Source: Proteiniclasticum sp043951855 (GTDB lineage: Bacteria; Bacillota; Clostridia; Clostridiales; Clostridiaceae). From it: a DNA stretch of 64,000 nucleotides. Of this stretch, positions 52,386 through 61,125 are shown in pieces. A program made the position numbers and the translations under genes. The stretch's first letter is position 1. Each line of letters begins with the position of its first letter. Under the pieces are notes generated by a model that was given only the letters and a program-made list of their open reading frames with translations, made no database searches and was not told the DNA's origin. The stretch covers positions 62,001 to 126,000 of the forward strand of contig NZ_JBINJW010000007.1 of NCBI RefSeq assembly GCF_043951855.1, written 5' to 3'.

Positions 52386-54056
52386 ATGAGAAGTCAGGAT
52401 ATACTTGTCGGACCGGAATGGGCCAATGTCAGGTCCCTCTATAAAGCCAGTGGATTCACGGACAATGAGCTGAAAAAACCCCTCATCGCCGTGGTGAATT
52501 CCTTCAACTCCATCTGTCCGGGCCATACGGTTCTGAACCAGATGACGCAGAAGGTGAAAGAAGGCATCTACGCCAATGGTGGAACGCCTCTGGACTTCGG
52601 CACCATCGGAGCCTGCGACGGCATTGCCATGGGGCATAAAGGAATGAAGTACGTCTTACCTACACGGGAAATGATCGCCAATGACATCGAAGCCATGGTG
52701 GAGGCGCACAGACTGGATGGTCTGGTGATTCTGGGGTCCTGCGACAAGATCATTCCAGGCATGATTCTAGGCGCACTTCGGGTGAATCTGCCTACGGTCT
52801 TTGTCAATGGGGGTCCTGCTTTACCGGGAAGGATGCTGGAGAACAATCCCTACGGGGGAGAATACATCGATCACTCCATCATCCAGCAGTCTGAAGGCGC
52901 GCTGAAGTCCGGGAAGATTTCCATGGAGGCGTTCACCTGGATCGAGAACAACGCGGTGCCCACCATCGGTTCCTGCGCCATGCTTGGAACGGCCAATACC
53001 ATGGCCTGTCTGGCTGAAACCATGGGACTCTCCCTACCCGGATCCGCAACCATTCCTGCTGTGTATTCCAGAAGGATCCAGGTGGCTTTTGAAACAGGAG
53101 AAGCGGTCATGGACCTTGTAAGAAAGAATGTGGTGGTGAAAGATCTCCTGACGAGAGAAGCCATCGAGAATGCGATCCGTGTCAATGCGGCCATCGGGGG
53201 ATCCACCAATGCGGTGCTGCATCTCCTGGCCATTGCCAGAGAAGCGGATATCCCGCTGGATATATTCGAACTGGGGGCCATCAGTGATGAGATTCCGCAT
53301 CTGGTGCCGATGATTCCTGCCGGTTCTGCCACGCTGCTGGATTTCCATGAAGCGGGCGGTGTTCCTCAGGTGATCCGGGCCATGAAGGAGAAGCTAAATA
53401 GGAAAGCCATGACGGTGACGGGAAAAAGCTGGGAGGATGTGCTGAAGACGCATGATCTGCCTGAGCGTTCCATCGTGAAGGATCTTCAGAGCCCTGTTCA
53501 TGAGCGCGGCGGCATTGCGGTGCTGAAAGGCGGCCTTGCACCGCTTGGCGCAGTGACCAAGCCTTCTGCGATTCCGGATGATGCCCTGTATTTCAAGGGG
53601 CCAGCCAGGGTCTATGAAAGCGAGGAGGATGCGCTCATCGGCATCCGAAACCATGAGGTGAAAGCCGGTGATGTGGTGGTCATCCGAAACGAAGGCCCCA
53701 AAGGGGGACCCGGCATGCCCGAGATGTACAAGGCGATGAAGCTTCTGGTGGGCATGAACCTGGGAAGCGGCGTATGCCTGATCACCGATGGAAGATTCTC
53801 AGGTTCAAACAACGGATGCTTTGTAGGGCATATCTGTCCGGAAGCCATGGACGATGGTCCCATTGCCTATCTTATGGATGGTGATGAAATTGTTGTGGAT
53901 GTCAGGGGCAGAAACATCGAAGCGCCGGATGTGGATTTTGAGGAGAGAAGAAAAACATATAAAAGGCCCCCGGAGAAGAAAGTCACAGGGTATCTCCATC
54001 AGTACAGGAAGAATGTGCTTTCCGCATCGGAAGGAGCGGCGATACCGTCAAAATAA
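52386..54056 (+). CDS. IlvD/Edd-family dehydratase 2
   Basis: 556 residues, only distantly like dehydratase 1 and closer to the dihydroxy-acid dehydratase/gluconate dehydratase type: AVVNSFNSICPGHTVLNQMT, ACDGIAMGHKGMKYVLPTRE, ILGSCDKIIPGM and GSCAMLGTANTM carry the cluster cysteines; the end has CLITDGRFSGSNNGCFVGH. Within a sugar-acid operon it is more likely an aldonate dehydratase than the branched-chain amino-acid enzyme. ATG 52386 has GGAGG 6 bases upstream; ATG 52380 is too close. Confidence 0.85.
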   Translation: MRSQDILVGPEWANVRSLYKASGFTDNELKKPLIAVVNSFNSICPGHTVLNQMTQKVKEGIYANGGTPLDFGTIGACDGIAMGHKGMKYVLPTREMIANDIEAMVEAHRLDGLVILGSCDKIIPGMILGALRVNLPTVFVNGGPALPGRMLENNPYGGEYIDHSIIQQSEGALKSGKISMEAFTWIENNAVPTIGSCAMLGTANTMACLAETMGLSLPGSATIPAVYSRRIQVAFETGEAVMDLVRKNVVVKDLLTREAIENAIRVNAAIGGSTNAVLHLLAIAREADIPLDIFELGAISDEIPHLVPMIPAGSATLLDFHEAGGVPQVIRAMKEKLNRKAMTVTGKSWEDVLKTHDLPERSIVKDLQSPVHERGGIAVLKGGLAPLGAVTKPSAIPDDALYFKGPARVYESEEDALIGIRNHEVKAGDVVVIRNEGPKGGPGMPEMYKAMKLLVGMNLGSGVCLITDGRFSGSNNGCFVGHICPEAMDDGPIAYLMDGDEIVVDVRGRNIEAPDVDFEERRKTYKRPPEKKVTGYLHQYRKNVLSASEGAAIPSK

Positions 54057-54112
54057 TCAACGAATTGGGGGCGGATGCCGGCAATAACTGTGCCGGAATC
54101 TGCAGGAAAGGA

Positions 54113-55555
54113 ATGAAAAACGTGAATATACTTGTTTTGGAATCCAGTACGACATCTGCGAAAGGGATGCTCTTTGATACGGAAACAGGAAATTATGTCA
54201 TGGAGTCTCTGCCGTTCACTCAGGATGAGGATTCCACACTTCAGGATGCGGATACGGTGTATCAGCAGACCATGGCAGTGGGCAGGAAAATAGCCACAGG
54301 AAGGAAAGTGGATATCATTGTGCTGAGCGGTGCATGGCACAGCGTCATGCTCACGGATGAAAACAAAAAGCCTGTGACGCCGGTGTATGTATGGTCCAAT
54401 ACCCAGGCATCCCCTCTGTGCAGAGAACTGCGAAAAGACGAGGAGTTCACCTCATGGTACTATCGTCGAACGGGGTGCATGGTCAGTGCCATCTATCCAT
54501 CCTTCAAGCTCATGATGATGCGTGAAAACGGAGAGGATTTCAGCGGCAGGTACATCATGGGACAGGGGACCTATAATACCTATCGGCTCACAGGTGAATA
54601 TGTGGTGCTGGATTCCATGGCATCGGGGAGCGGACTGATGAATACCCATACGGTGGATTATGATGATGAGATTCTGGATTTCATCGGAATCAAGCGTTCC
54701 CAGCTGGGAAGAATCGTCTCCTATAAGGGTACCTTTCCGCTGACCAGAGAAGCGGCAATCACCCTGGGACTCCAGGAGGGGATTCCGGTGATTCCGTCAG
54801 GAGCGGATGGAGGATTCAACCAGGTCGGTGCAAGAGCCATAGAAAACGGGGTCATGACATTTTCCGTGGGCACCAGTGGAGCCATCCGCCTGTCTTCGGA
54901 TAAGCCCGTCATTCCGCTGAAACCAAGCACCTGGTGCTACCGTTCTCCATACAAATGGATCAGCGGCGCAGCCACTTCCGGTGCCACAAACTGCGTGGAC
55001 TGGTTCAAGAAGAAGATGTTTGAACCAGGCACCACCTACGATCAGATTGAAAAAGGCTATACGGGGAAAGAAGAACTTCCGGTGTTTCTGCCGTTTCTTT
55101 TCGGGGAAAGAAGCCCCGGCTGGGAAGATGGAAGGTTCGGCGGCTTCATGGACCTGAAACCGGAGCATACCCGCTATGATATGTATCAGGCGGTGCTGGA
55201 GGGAATCCTCTTCAATCTCTATCAGTGCTACGAAGTCATCTCCGATATCAACGGCATTCCGGAAAAGGTCATGCTTTCAGGCGGGATTCTTCATTCGGAG
55301 CACTGGACGAAGCTTTGCGTGGATCTCTTCAACATCCCCATGACTGTGAGCAAGATTGAACACAGTTCTCTGATGGGTGGGGTCTATCTTGGCGCAGAGC
55401 TTCTCGGGGTCAGTTTCAGTGAGGAGAAATACGATGCGCTTTCGGATCGGGTGATCTATCCGGACAGGGAGGCCCACAGAAAGCTCAAAAGAAGATACGA
55501 GCGTTACCTTGATTTATACAAGGCCACGTCAATGGAGGTAAGTGGGAATGATTAG
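54113..55555 (+). CDS. FGGY-family carbohydrate kinase (gluconokinase-like)
   Basis: 480 residues. ATPase/actin-fold motifs: NILVLESSTTSAKGMLFDTE (phosphate 1), GAWHSVMLTDENKKPVTPVY (substrate loop), and FSVGTSGAIRLSS with FLFGERSPGWED and KVMLSGGILHSEHW (adenosine site). The GERSPGW segment is typical of gluconokinase-like members. It may make 6-phosphogluconate, or another phosphorylated aldonate or 2-keto-3-deoxy acid. The start is ATG 54113 with AGGAAAGGA before it; a TTG 54065 extension lacks a site. A small hairpin (CCGGCA/TGCCGG, about 54079-54097) lies just upstream. Confidence 0.83.
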   Translation: MKNVNILVLESSTTSAKGMLFDTETGNYVMESLPFTQDEDSTLQDADTVYQQTMAVGRKIATGRKVDIIVLSGAWHSVMLTDENKKPVTPVYVWSNTQASPLCRELRKDEEFTSWYYRRTGCMVSAIYPSFKLMMMRENGEDFSGRYIMGQGTYNTYRLTGEYVVLDSMASGSGLMNTHTVDYDDEILDFIGIKRSQLGRIVSYKGTFPLTREAAITLGLQEGIPVIPSGADGGFNQVGARAIENGVMTFSVGTSGAIRLSSDKPVIPLKPSTWCYRSPYKWISGAATSGATNCVDWFKKKMFEPGTTYDQIEKGYTGKEELPVFLPFLFGERSPGWEDGRFGGFMDLKPEHTRYDMYQAVLEGILFNLYQCYEVISDINGIPEKVMLSGGILHSEHWTKLCVDLFNIPMTVSKIEHSSLMGGVYLGAELLGVSFSEEKYDALSDRVIYPDREAHRKLKRRYERYLDLYKATSMEVSGND

Positions 55556-56546
55556 CGTATATTATGATTCAGGCACCACCAATACAAGGATCTATCTCAT
55601 GGAAGAGGAGAAGGTGCTGGACCAGATGTTTTTGGAAGCTGGCACCAGAGACTCGGCGATTTCAGGGGACCGCAGCATTCTTCTCAGAAAGCTGAAGGAG
55701 GGCTATGATGCGCTCCTTGGAAGAAACGGCATGAAGGACAGTGATGTGGAGGAAATCTATCTTTCGGGCATGATCACAAACCCTTTCGGCATCATCGAAG
55801 TGCCTCATCTGGAGACGCCGATTCATAAAGAAGCCCTCTACAAAAGCATCTATACCCATGAGGAGGAAACCTTTTTCCTCCGACCGCTGAAGCTGATTCT
55901 GGGGGCGAAAACAAGACGCCCCCAGGAAGGGCTCCATCTCGGGAACGTTCAGCTCATGGGCAATACCAGAGGAGAGGAAATCGAGGTCATGGGGCTTTTG
56001 AGGCTGGGCTACCTGAAGGAAGACAAAACCCAGGTGATGATCTCGCCAGGTTCCCATACGCATATGATGCTGATACGAAAAGGTGCCATAGAGGATATCT
56101 CCTCTCATTTCACCGGAGAGCTGCACCATGCCATTCTGAAAGAAACGATTCTTGGGGGAGAGACCGCGAAAAACGTCAAAGTGTATCATAAGGAACCGGT
56201 GCTGAGAGGGTATGAGCTGCTGGTGAAGGAAGGCATCTCCAGAGCGCTCTATGTGGTGCACTCCACCAAGGTCTTCGGCTTGTCCTCAGATGAGGAGCGT
56301 CAGATGCTTCTGACAGGAGTCATCAGCGGAAGTCCGATTCTGCATCTGAAGGAGAAAATGCGGGCGCAGTGGAAGGATGTGGAGGAAATCATCATTCTGG
56401 GCACGGCTTCCTATGTCAGTGCCTATGAAATGATCCTGAAGGAAGTGCTTCCTGGGGTCGCGGTGAAGGTGGTTTCGCCGGCGGAGGAGAGCAGCTTTGC
56501 GCTGGAAGGATTCAGAAACTTAATGACTGTGAGAGAAAGGGGCTAA
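55548..56546 (+). CDS. dgoK: 2-keto-3-deoxy-galactonokinase (DgoK family)
   Basis: 332 residues. DgoK hallmarks: YYDSGTTNTRIYLME at the N-terminus (ATP phosphate loop), QLMGNTRGEEIEVMGLL, MISPGSHTHMMLIRKGAIED and SSHFTGELHHAILKET. It phosphorylates 2-keto-3-deoxygalactonate (or the gluconate epimer) to the 6-phosphate used by the aldolase that follows. ATG 55548 is 9 bases from GGAGG and overlaps the FGGY kinase end by eight bases; GTG 55542 is only 3 bases from it. Confidence 0.85.
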   Translation: MISVYYDSGTTNTRIYLMEEEKVLDQMFLEAGTRDSAISGDRSILLRKLKEGYDALLGRNGMKDSDVEEIYLSGMITNPFGIIEVPHLETPIHKEALYKSIYTHEEETFFLRPLKLILGAKTRRPQEGLHLGNVQLMGNTRGEEIEVMGLLRLGYLKEDKTQVMISPGSHTHMMLIRKGAIEDISSHFTGELHHAILKETILGGETAKNVKVYHKEPVLRGYELLVKEGISRALYVVHSTKVFGLSSDEERQMLLTGVISGSPILHLKEKMRAQWKDVEEIIILGTASYVSAYEMILKEVLPGVAVKVVSPAEESSFALEGFRNLMTVRERG

Positions 56547-56550
56547 GAAC

Positions 56551-57189
56551 ATGAAAAATGTGATGGAAATGATTCTGAAGGAAAAGATTGTGGCCATAAT
56601 AAGAGGCATTCATTCTGATTATATCGTGGATACGGTTGCTGCACTGGTGAATGGAGGCATCCACTGCGTGGAAGTGACATTCAATGCGAAAAGCGAAGAA
56701 GCTTCCAGGGATACGCTTCTTGCCATAAGAAAGATCAGAGAGCACTTCGGAGATGAAGTAGCAGTGGGTGCAGGTACAGTGCTTACTGTGGACAATGTTG
56801 TGGATGCCTATGAAGCGGGAGCGGAGTTCATGATTTCTCCCAACAGCAACAGGGACGTCATCAGCAAGACGAAAGAGCTGGGTCTTATATCGATCCCTGG
56901 CGCAGTGACACCCACTGAAATCATCGATGCCTATGAAATGGGTGCTGATATCGTGAAGCTCTTTCCGGCAGCAACCCTTGGACTGGGCTATATCAAGGCA
57001 GTTACGGGTCCCATCAACCATATTCCGCTTACAGCGGTAGGTGGGGTCAATGCGGAGAACGCGAAGGATTTCATCGAAGCGGGATGCGTCGGTGTCAGTG
57101 TCGGAGGGAACCTGGTGAACAGGAAACTCATCGAGGCGGGCAGATTTGATGAAATAACGCTGCTGGCAAAAGAATACAAGCTGGCCTAG
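56551..57189 (+). CDS. KDPG/KDPGal-type aldolase 1
   Basis: 212 residues, class I aldolase of the Eda/DgoA family. Schiff-base Lys in DIVKLFPA (about residue 136), catalytic Glu region CVEVTF, phosphate site TAVGGVNAENA and GVSVGGNLV. It splits 6-phospho-2-keto-3-deoxy-hexonate to pyruvate and glyceraldehyde-3-phosphate. Placed four bases after dgoK, it most likely takes the galactonate-derived product. Confidence 0.88.
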   Translation: MKNVMEMILKEKIVAIIRGIHSDYIVDTVAALVNGGIHCVEVTFNAKSEEASRDTLLAIRKIREHFGDEVAVGAGTVLTVDNVVDAYEAGAEFMISPNSNRDVISKTKELGLISIPGAVTPTEIIDAYEMGADIVKLFPAATLGLGYIKAVTGPINHIPLTAVGGVNAENAKDFIEAGCVGVSVGGNLVNRKLIEAGRFDEITLLAKEYKLA

Positions 57190-57198
57190 GAGGCAAAG

Positions 57199-58149
57199 AT
57201 GAAAAAAGTAATGATTACCTCTCGTTCCTTCGGTAGTGTCAGTGACAAGCCCTTTGAGATTCTTGAGGGAGCGGATCTTCAGCACACCATGATGGGGGAA
57301 GGCTTTGAACAGGCTCTCTTTGAGCAGAATATAGTGGACTATGATGCACTGATCATCGGGGCACATCCTTTTCCGAAAGAGGTGATGAAGAAGTGCGTGC
57401 ATCTTAAAATCATCGCCAAGCACGGAGCGGGACTGGACAACATCGATCTTGAGGCTGCAAGGGAGCTGGGCATCAGAGTGACCAATGTGCCTTCGATGAA
57501 TGCGAACGCGGTGGCGGATCTGGCTTTCGGTCATATTCTCAATGTGGCCCGAGGAATCACCGCCTGCAGCAATCTCGTGAAGAAAGGGCAGTGGAAAACC
57601 TATATCGGTGTGGATGTCTTCAACAAGACCCTCGGGATTCTGGGGTTTGGCGCCATTGCAAAGAATGTGGCCCGAAGGGCGAAGGGATTCAGCATGAAAG
57701 TGCTTGCCTATGATCCTTTTGTCAAGGAGCTGCCTGAAGAGTTCAGAGATTATGTGGAGCTGACAGACCTTGACAGCGTCATCAGACAAAGCGACTTTCT
57801 CAGTATTCATGTACCGCTGACGGAGGAGACCAGAAACATGCTGAACTATGAGCGGCTTTCGGCGATGAAGAAGGAGGCGTTTCTGATCAATACCGGCAGA
57901 GGCGGCATCGTCAATGAGGAGGATCTCTACAGAATTCTCACTGAAAACAGGCTGAAAGGTGCTGCGCTGGATGTCACAGAGGTGGAGCCTGTAGGTGCGG
58001 ATCATCCGCTTCTCTCTTTGGATAATGTGATCATCACGCCTCATATAGGGATGTATTCCGAAGAAGCCATCAATGCGGTCAGTGTAACCTGTGCGGAAAA
58101 TGTGGCAAGCTTCTTTCTAGGCGAGGACATGAGGTTTGAAGTGATCTGA
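57199..58149 (+). CDS. D-isomer-specific 2-hydroxyacid dehydrogenase
   Basis: 316 residues. NAD-binding Rossmann motif GILGFGAIAKNVAR (about 146-159) and the family catalytic residues: Arg in LINTGRGGIVNE, Glu in DVTEVEP and His in ITPHIGMYSE. PGDH/GyaR-like enzymes interconvert 2-hydroxy and 2-keto acids or 3-phosphoglycerate. In this operon it might reduce a 2-keto acid intermediate or tartronate/2-ketogluconate-like compound. AGGAGGC before ATG; nine bases after the aldolase. Confidence 0.87.
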   Translation: MKKVMITSRSFGSVSDKPFEILEGADLQHTMMGEGFEQALFEQNIVDYDALIIGAHPFPKEVMKKCVHLKIIAKHGAGLDNIDLEAARELGIRVTNVPSMNANAVADLAFGHILNVARGITACSNLVKKGQWKTYIGVDVFNKTLGILGFGAIAKNVARRAKGFSMKVLAYDPFVKELPEEFRDYVELTDLDSVIRQSDFLSIHVPLTEETRNMLNYERLSAMKKEAFLINTGRGGIVNEEDLYRILTENRLKGAALDVTEVEPVGADHPLLSLDNVIITPHIGMYSEEAINAVSVTCAENVASFFLGEDMRFEVI

Positions 58150-58257
58150 AGCTGCTTCGGTAAGGGTATGGAAGGAAGGCATGACTTCGGCGCTCCTTTC
58201 TTTACTGATGGGTTCATTGCGTGTATATTAGTATTTAGATATCCGATTTAAATACCA

Positions 58258-58274
58258 GACGATGCGTGATCGTC
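58258..58274. promoter_or_regulatory. Inverted repeat GACGAT-N5-ATCGTC
   Basis: Perfect 6-base half-sites at 58258-58263 and 58269-58274, about 25 bases before the aldolase 2 start and preceded by CCA. A second, looser repeat (GTATTTA at about 58231 and TAAATAC at about 58249) lies upstream. The bases CAGACGA also occur in the candidate GntR site at 45626, so the same regulator may bind here. Confidence 0.4.
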
Positions 58275-58299
58275 AAATATAATATAGAGGAGTATGAAA

Positions 58300-58929
58300 A
58301 TGAAAGATTTTATCAAGAACCTGAAAAGCCTGAAAATCGTTCCTGTGATCAAAGTGAATGATGCGAAAAATGCCTATGAACTGGGTAAAGCGCTGATGGA
58401 GGGTGGCCTTCCTGTGGCTGAAGTGACCTTCCGCTCTGAAGCGGCAGCCGATTCCATCAGAGAAATGAGAAAAATAGAAGGGCTTCTTGTGGGTGCCGGA
58501 ACCATCACCAGTGTGAAGCAGGCACAGACCGCACTGGATGCAGGTGCTGAATTTCTGGTCACAGCCGGATTCTCAAAGCCGGTGACGGAATTCGCCGTAG
58601 AGAACAACATTCCGATTTTCCCCGGAATCTGCACACCTACGGAAATCATGAGCATTCTGGAATTTGAACTTCCTGTGGCGAAGTTTTTCCCCGCGGAAAA
58701 CTACGGTGGACTGAAGACCATCAAAGCGCTTTCCGGTCCGTTCCCGAATATGATGTTCATGCCTACCGGCGGAATCAACACTTCAAATGTCAGAGAGTAT
58801 CTGAGTCATCCCAATATCATTGCATGCGGCGGAAGCTGGATGGTGAAAGAGGATCTCATCGACAATCAGAAGTTTGATGAAATCAGAAATCTTGTGGCAG
58901 AGGCTGTGGAACTTGTAAAGGATCTTTAG
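58300..58929 (+). CDS. KDPG-type aldolase 2
   Basis: 209 residues, a different member of the Eda family: VAEVTFRSEAA (catalytic Glu), FPGICTPTEIM, Schiff-base Lys in PVAKFFPAENYGG (about residue 131) and MPTGGINTSNV. The KFFPAE form is typical of 2-keto-3-deoxy-6-phosphogluconate aldolase (Entner-Doudoroff). It is separated from aldolase 1 by one gene and a 150-base gap with its own regulatory elements. ATG 58300 is 7 bases from GAGGAG, unlike ATG 58294. Confidence 0.88.
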   Translation: MKDFIKNLKSLKIVPVIKVNDAKNAYELGKALMEGGLPVAEVTFRSEAAADSIREMRKIEGLLVGAGTITSVKQAQTALDAGAEFLVTAGFSKPVTEFAVENNIPIFPGICTPTEIMSILEFELPVAKFFPAENYGGLKTIKALSGPFPNMMFMPTGGINTSNVREYLSHPNIIACGGSWMVKEDLIDNQKFDEIRNLVAEAVELVKDL

Positions 58930-59283
58930 AAATCGCTGCTGGAGCTTTCCTTGCGGATCCTGCATCGGAGCTCCTTTACTTCTTCATGAATGACAAAAAT
59001 GAGGCTTCTTCCTGGTGAACGCTGGAAATCCTATCGGTTTCGGTGAAGAAGGGAAAGAAGCTTTTTTCATAGAAGAACGATTGCAGATCCGCTTCTTCGG
59101 AGAAGAGTGAGAACAGTCTGCTGAGATTCTCTGGATCTTATGAAGAATTCGTGAAGAGTACGTGAAGAGTGATGGAGAACCATTGAAAAATGGTTCGGGA
59201 ACATGAATAATAAGGTAAGAAAAAGTTTGAAGGATATATCAGATTGAATGAAGGGCAAACAGGATTTGCCTTAGGAGGTAATT
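58930..59283. other. Leader region of the 6-phosphogluconate dehydrogenase gene
   Basis: No gene seen. A GGAGCT...AGCTCC stem with a T-rich end (about 58941-58980) may terminate the aldolase gene. A hairpin GAACCATT-GAAA-AATGGTTC (59177-59196, 8-bp stem with a GAAA tetraloop) lies about 90 bases before the gnd start. Several GTGAAGAGT-like direct repeats precede it (about 59150-59170). No known riboswitch class recognised. Confidence 0.4.
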
Positions 59284-60732
59284 ATGTTAGGAGATATTGG
59301 AATTTACGGATTCAGAGTAATGGGTGAAAACCTGGCCAGAAACATCGAGTCCAAAGGATACACCGTATCCATCGGGAACAGATCCTCATCGGTGATCAGA
59401 GATTTCATGGAAGGAAAAGGGAAGGACGGGAACTTCGTTCCATCCTATTCCATGGAAGAGTTCGTTTCCTCATTGAAGAAACCGAGAAAGATCATGCTCA
59501 TGATCAAAGCAGGCAGCGTGGTGGATGCCACCATAGACAGTATCCTGCCGCTTCTTGATGAGGGAGACACCATCATCGATGGAGGAAACTCCAACTATGA
59601 AGACACGGAAAGAAGAGTCAAAGAGCTTCAGGAAAAGGGCATCTATTTTGTAGGTTCAGGGGTATCCGGTGGAGAGCTGGGTGCACTATATGGTCCGTCC
59701 ATCATGCCTGGCGGCGCCAAGGAGGCCTGGGAAGGCATCAAGGATATCTTCATCGATATCTCGGCCAAGGCCGGAAAGAACGGAGATGAAGCCTGTACAA
59801 CGTGGATCGGTGCCGGTGGATCCGGTCACTACGTGAAGACCATCCACAATGGCATCGAGTACGGAGACATGCAGCTGATCTCGGAAACCTATGCGGTGAT
59901 GAGAGATGTGTTGGGCCTTTCCAATGATGAGATGGCAGAGGTCTTCACCAAGTGGAACAAGGGAGTACTTGAAAGCTACCTGGTGGAAATCACGGCAGAT
60001 ATTCTGGGCGAGAAGGATGAAAAGGGTGAATACCTGGTGAACTTCATTCTGGACAAGGCCATGCAGAAGGGGACGGGAAAATGGACCGTCATCTCTGCTC
60101 TGGAAGAAGGGCAGCCGGTGTCTCTCATCACAGAGGCGGTCTATGCAAGAATCCTCTCTTCCATGAAGGATGAGAGAGTGGAAGCATCAAAGCTTGTGAA
60201 GAGACCCGTCAGTGAAGTGGACAAGGAAGAGACCATAAAGAATCTGGAAAAAGCGCTCTATGCTTCCAAGATGGTATCCTATGCCCAAGGGTTCTCTCTT
60301 CTCAAAGCGGCGTCGGATAAATTCGAATGGGGACTGAATCTGGGCGAGATCGCTTCCATCTGGAGAGGTGGATGCATCATCCGTTCCGCGTTCCTGGATG
60401 ACATCAGAAAGGCTTACGACAAGAATCCGAAGCTCATGAACCTTATGGTGGATGACTTCTTCCAGAAGGAACTGGAAAAGGCGGTATCAGGGCTTCGTGA
60501 AATCATGGTTGCTGGCGTAAGAAACGGCATCGCCATGCCGGCCATGAGCTCCGCTCTGGCTTACTACGACGGATATCATACGGAGAACCTTCCTGCCAAT
60601 CTTCTGCAGGCGCAGAGAGACTATTTCGGTGCCCACATGTTCGAAAGAATCGATGAGGAAAGAGGAGAATTCTTCCATCACGACTGGAGCGGACAGGGTG
60701 GAAACACCGCATCCACAGTCTACAAGGTATAA
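59284..60732 (+). CDS. gnd: 6-phosphogluconate dehydrogenase, decarboxylating
   Basis: 482 residues. N-terminal NADP-binding domain starts IGIYGFRVMGENLARN; IIDGGNSNYEDT and SGVSGGELGALYGPSIMPGG are classical, as is the active site GSGHYVKTIHNGIEYGDMQ with its catalytic Lys. C-terminal helical domain includes IWRGGCIIRSAFLDDI and ends with the dimer-arm segment GQGGNTASTVYKV. It oxidises 6-phosphogluconate to ribulose-5-phosphate and CO2. Near a gluconokinase-like gene and a lactonase it offers an alternative to the dehydratase route. AGGAGG before ATG. Confidence 0.96.
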   Translation: MLGDIGIYGFRVMGENLARNIESKGYTVSIGNRSSSVIRDFMEGKGKDGNFVPSYSMEEFVSSLKKPRKIMLMIKAGSVVDATIDSILPLLDEGDTIIDGGNSNYEDTERRVKELQEKGIYFVGSGVSGGELGALYGPSIMPGGAKEAWEGIKDIFIDISAKAGKNGDEACTTWIGAGGSGHYVKTIHNGIEYGDMQLISETYAVMRDVLGLSNDEMAEVFTKWNKGVLESYLVEITADILGEKDEKGEYLVNFILDKAMQKGTGKWTVISALEEGQPVSLITEAVYARILSSMKDERVEASKLVKRPVSEVDKEETIKNLEKALYASKMVSYAQGFSLLKAASDKFEWGLNLGEIASIWRGGCIIRSAFLDDIRKAYDKNPKLMNLMVDDFFQKELEKAVSGLREIMVAGVRNGIAMPAMSSALAYYDGYHTENLPANLLQAQRDYFGAHMFERIDEERGEFFHHDWSGQGGNTASTVYKV

Positions 60733-60756
60733 AACCTAAACAAAGAAGAAAGCGAT

Positions 60757-60800
60757 GAAGCAGCGGAAGACCCTTGAAGGGAAGATTCCGCTGCTTCTTT
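60757..60800 (+). terminator. Rho-independent terminator
   Basis: GAAGCAGCGGAA (60757-60768) pairs with TTCCGCTGCTTC (60786-60797), then TTT. Ends the gnd gene. Confidence 0.88.
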
Positions 60801-61125
60801 CATATTCAGACAGTACGAATAATAGTTCTTCATAGAGACGAAATATATGGAAATATACCCTGATGCTATCCACTGCTTCCTGGATGTAATATTCGGAGAT
60901 TTCATGGAAAGTACACGAATGATCCGGCAAAGGATAATGATTATCATCGGGATTGATGCGGATATTGAGGTTTCAGACTGGAATTACGGCTAAAAATTAG
61001 TCTGATTACCGTTTACAGCCATGAAATGTATAAAGAAACTGATAGAGCGAACGAAAGGCCTTGCGCTAATGATATCATTCGTATAAAATGAATGAGTAAT
61101 CATAATAAATCATATGAGGTGGAAA
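60801..61125. other. Intergenic region upstream of the purine permease
   Basis: Several frames are open by chance on both strands; a minus frame from about 60966 down to 60736 reads like a protein fragment (see findings) but runs through the terminator and lacks a start. I looked for a purine riboswitch before the permease and did not find its conserved GTTTCTACC core. A 6-bp stem CAGACT/AGTCTG is at about 60976-61003. Confidence 0.4.

Noticed and set aside
52386..54056. Branched-chain amino-acid dihydroxy-acid dehydratase (ilvD)
   Set aside because: The motifs are family-wide, no other ilv or leu gene is present, and the neighbours are all sugar-acid enzymes.
56512..58044. 510-codon minus-strand frame opposite aldolase 1 and the dehydrogenase
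   Set aside because: It is rich in His, Arg, Cys and Phe and covers two clearly recognised plus-strand genes, so it is an antisense artefact of their codon bias.
60900..61125. Purine riboswitch before the NCS2 permease
   Set aside because: Neither the conserved J2/3 core (GTTTCTACC-like) nor the closing pairing was found; only a 6-bp stem is present.
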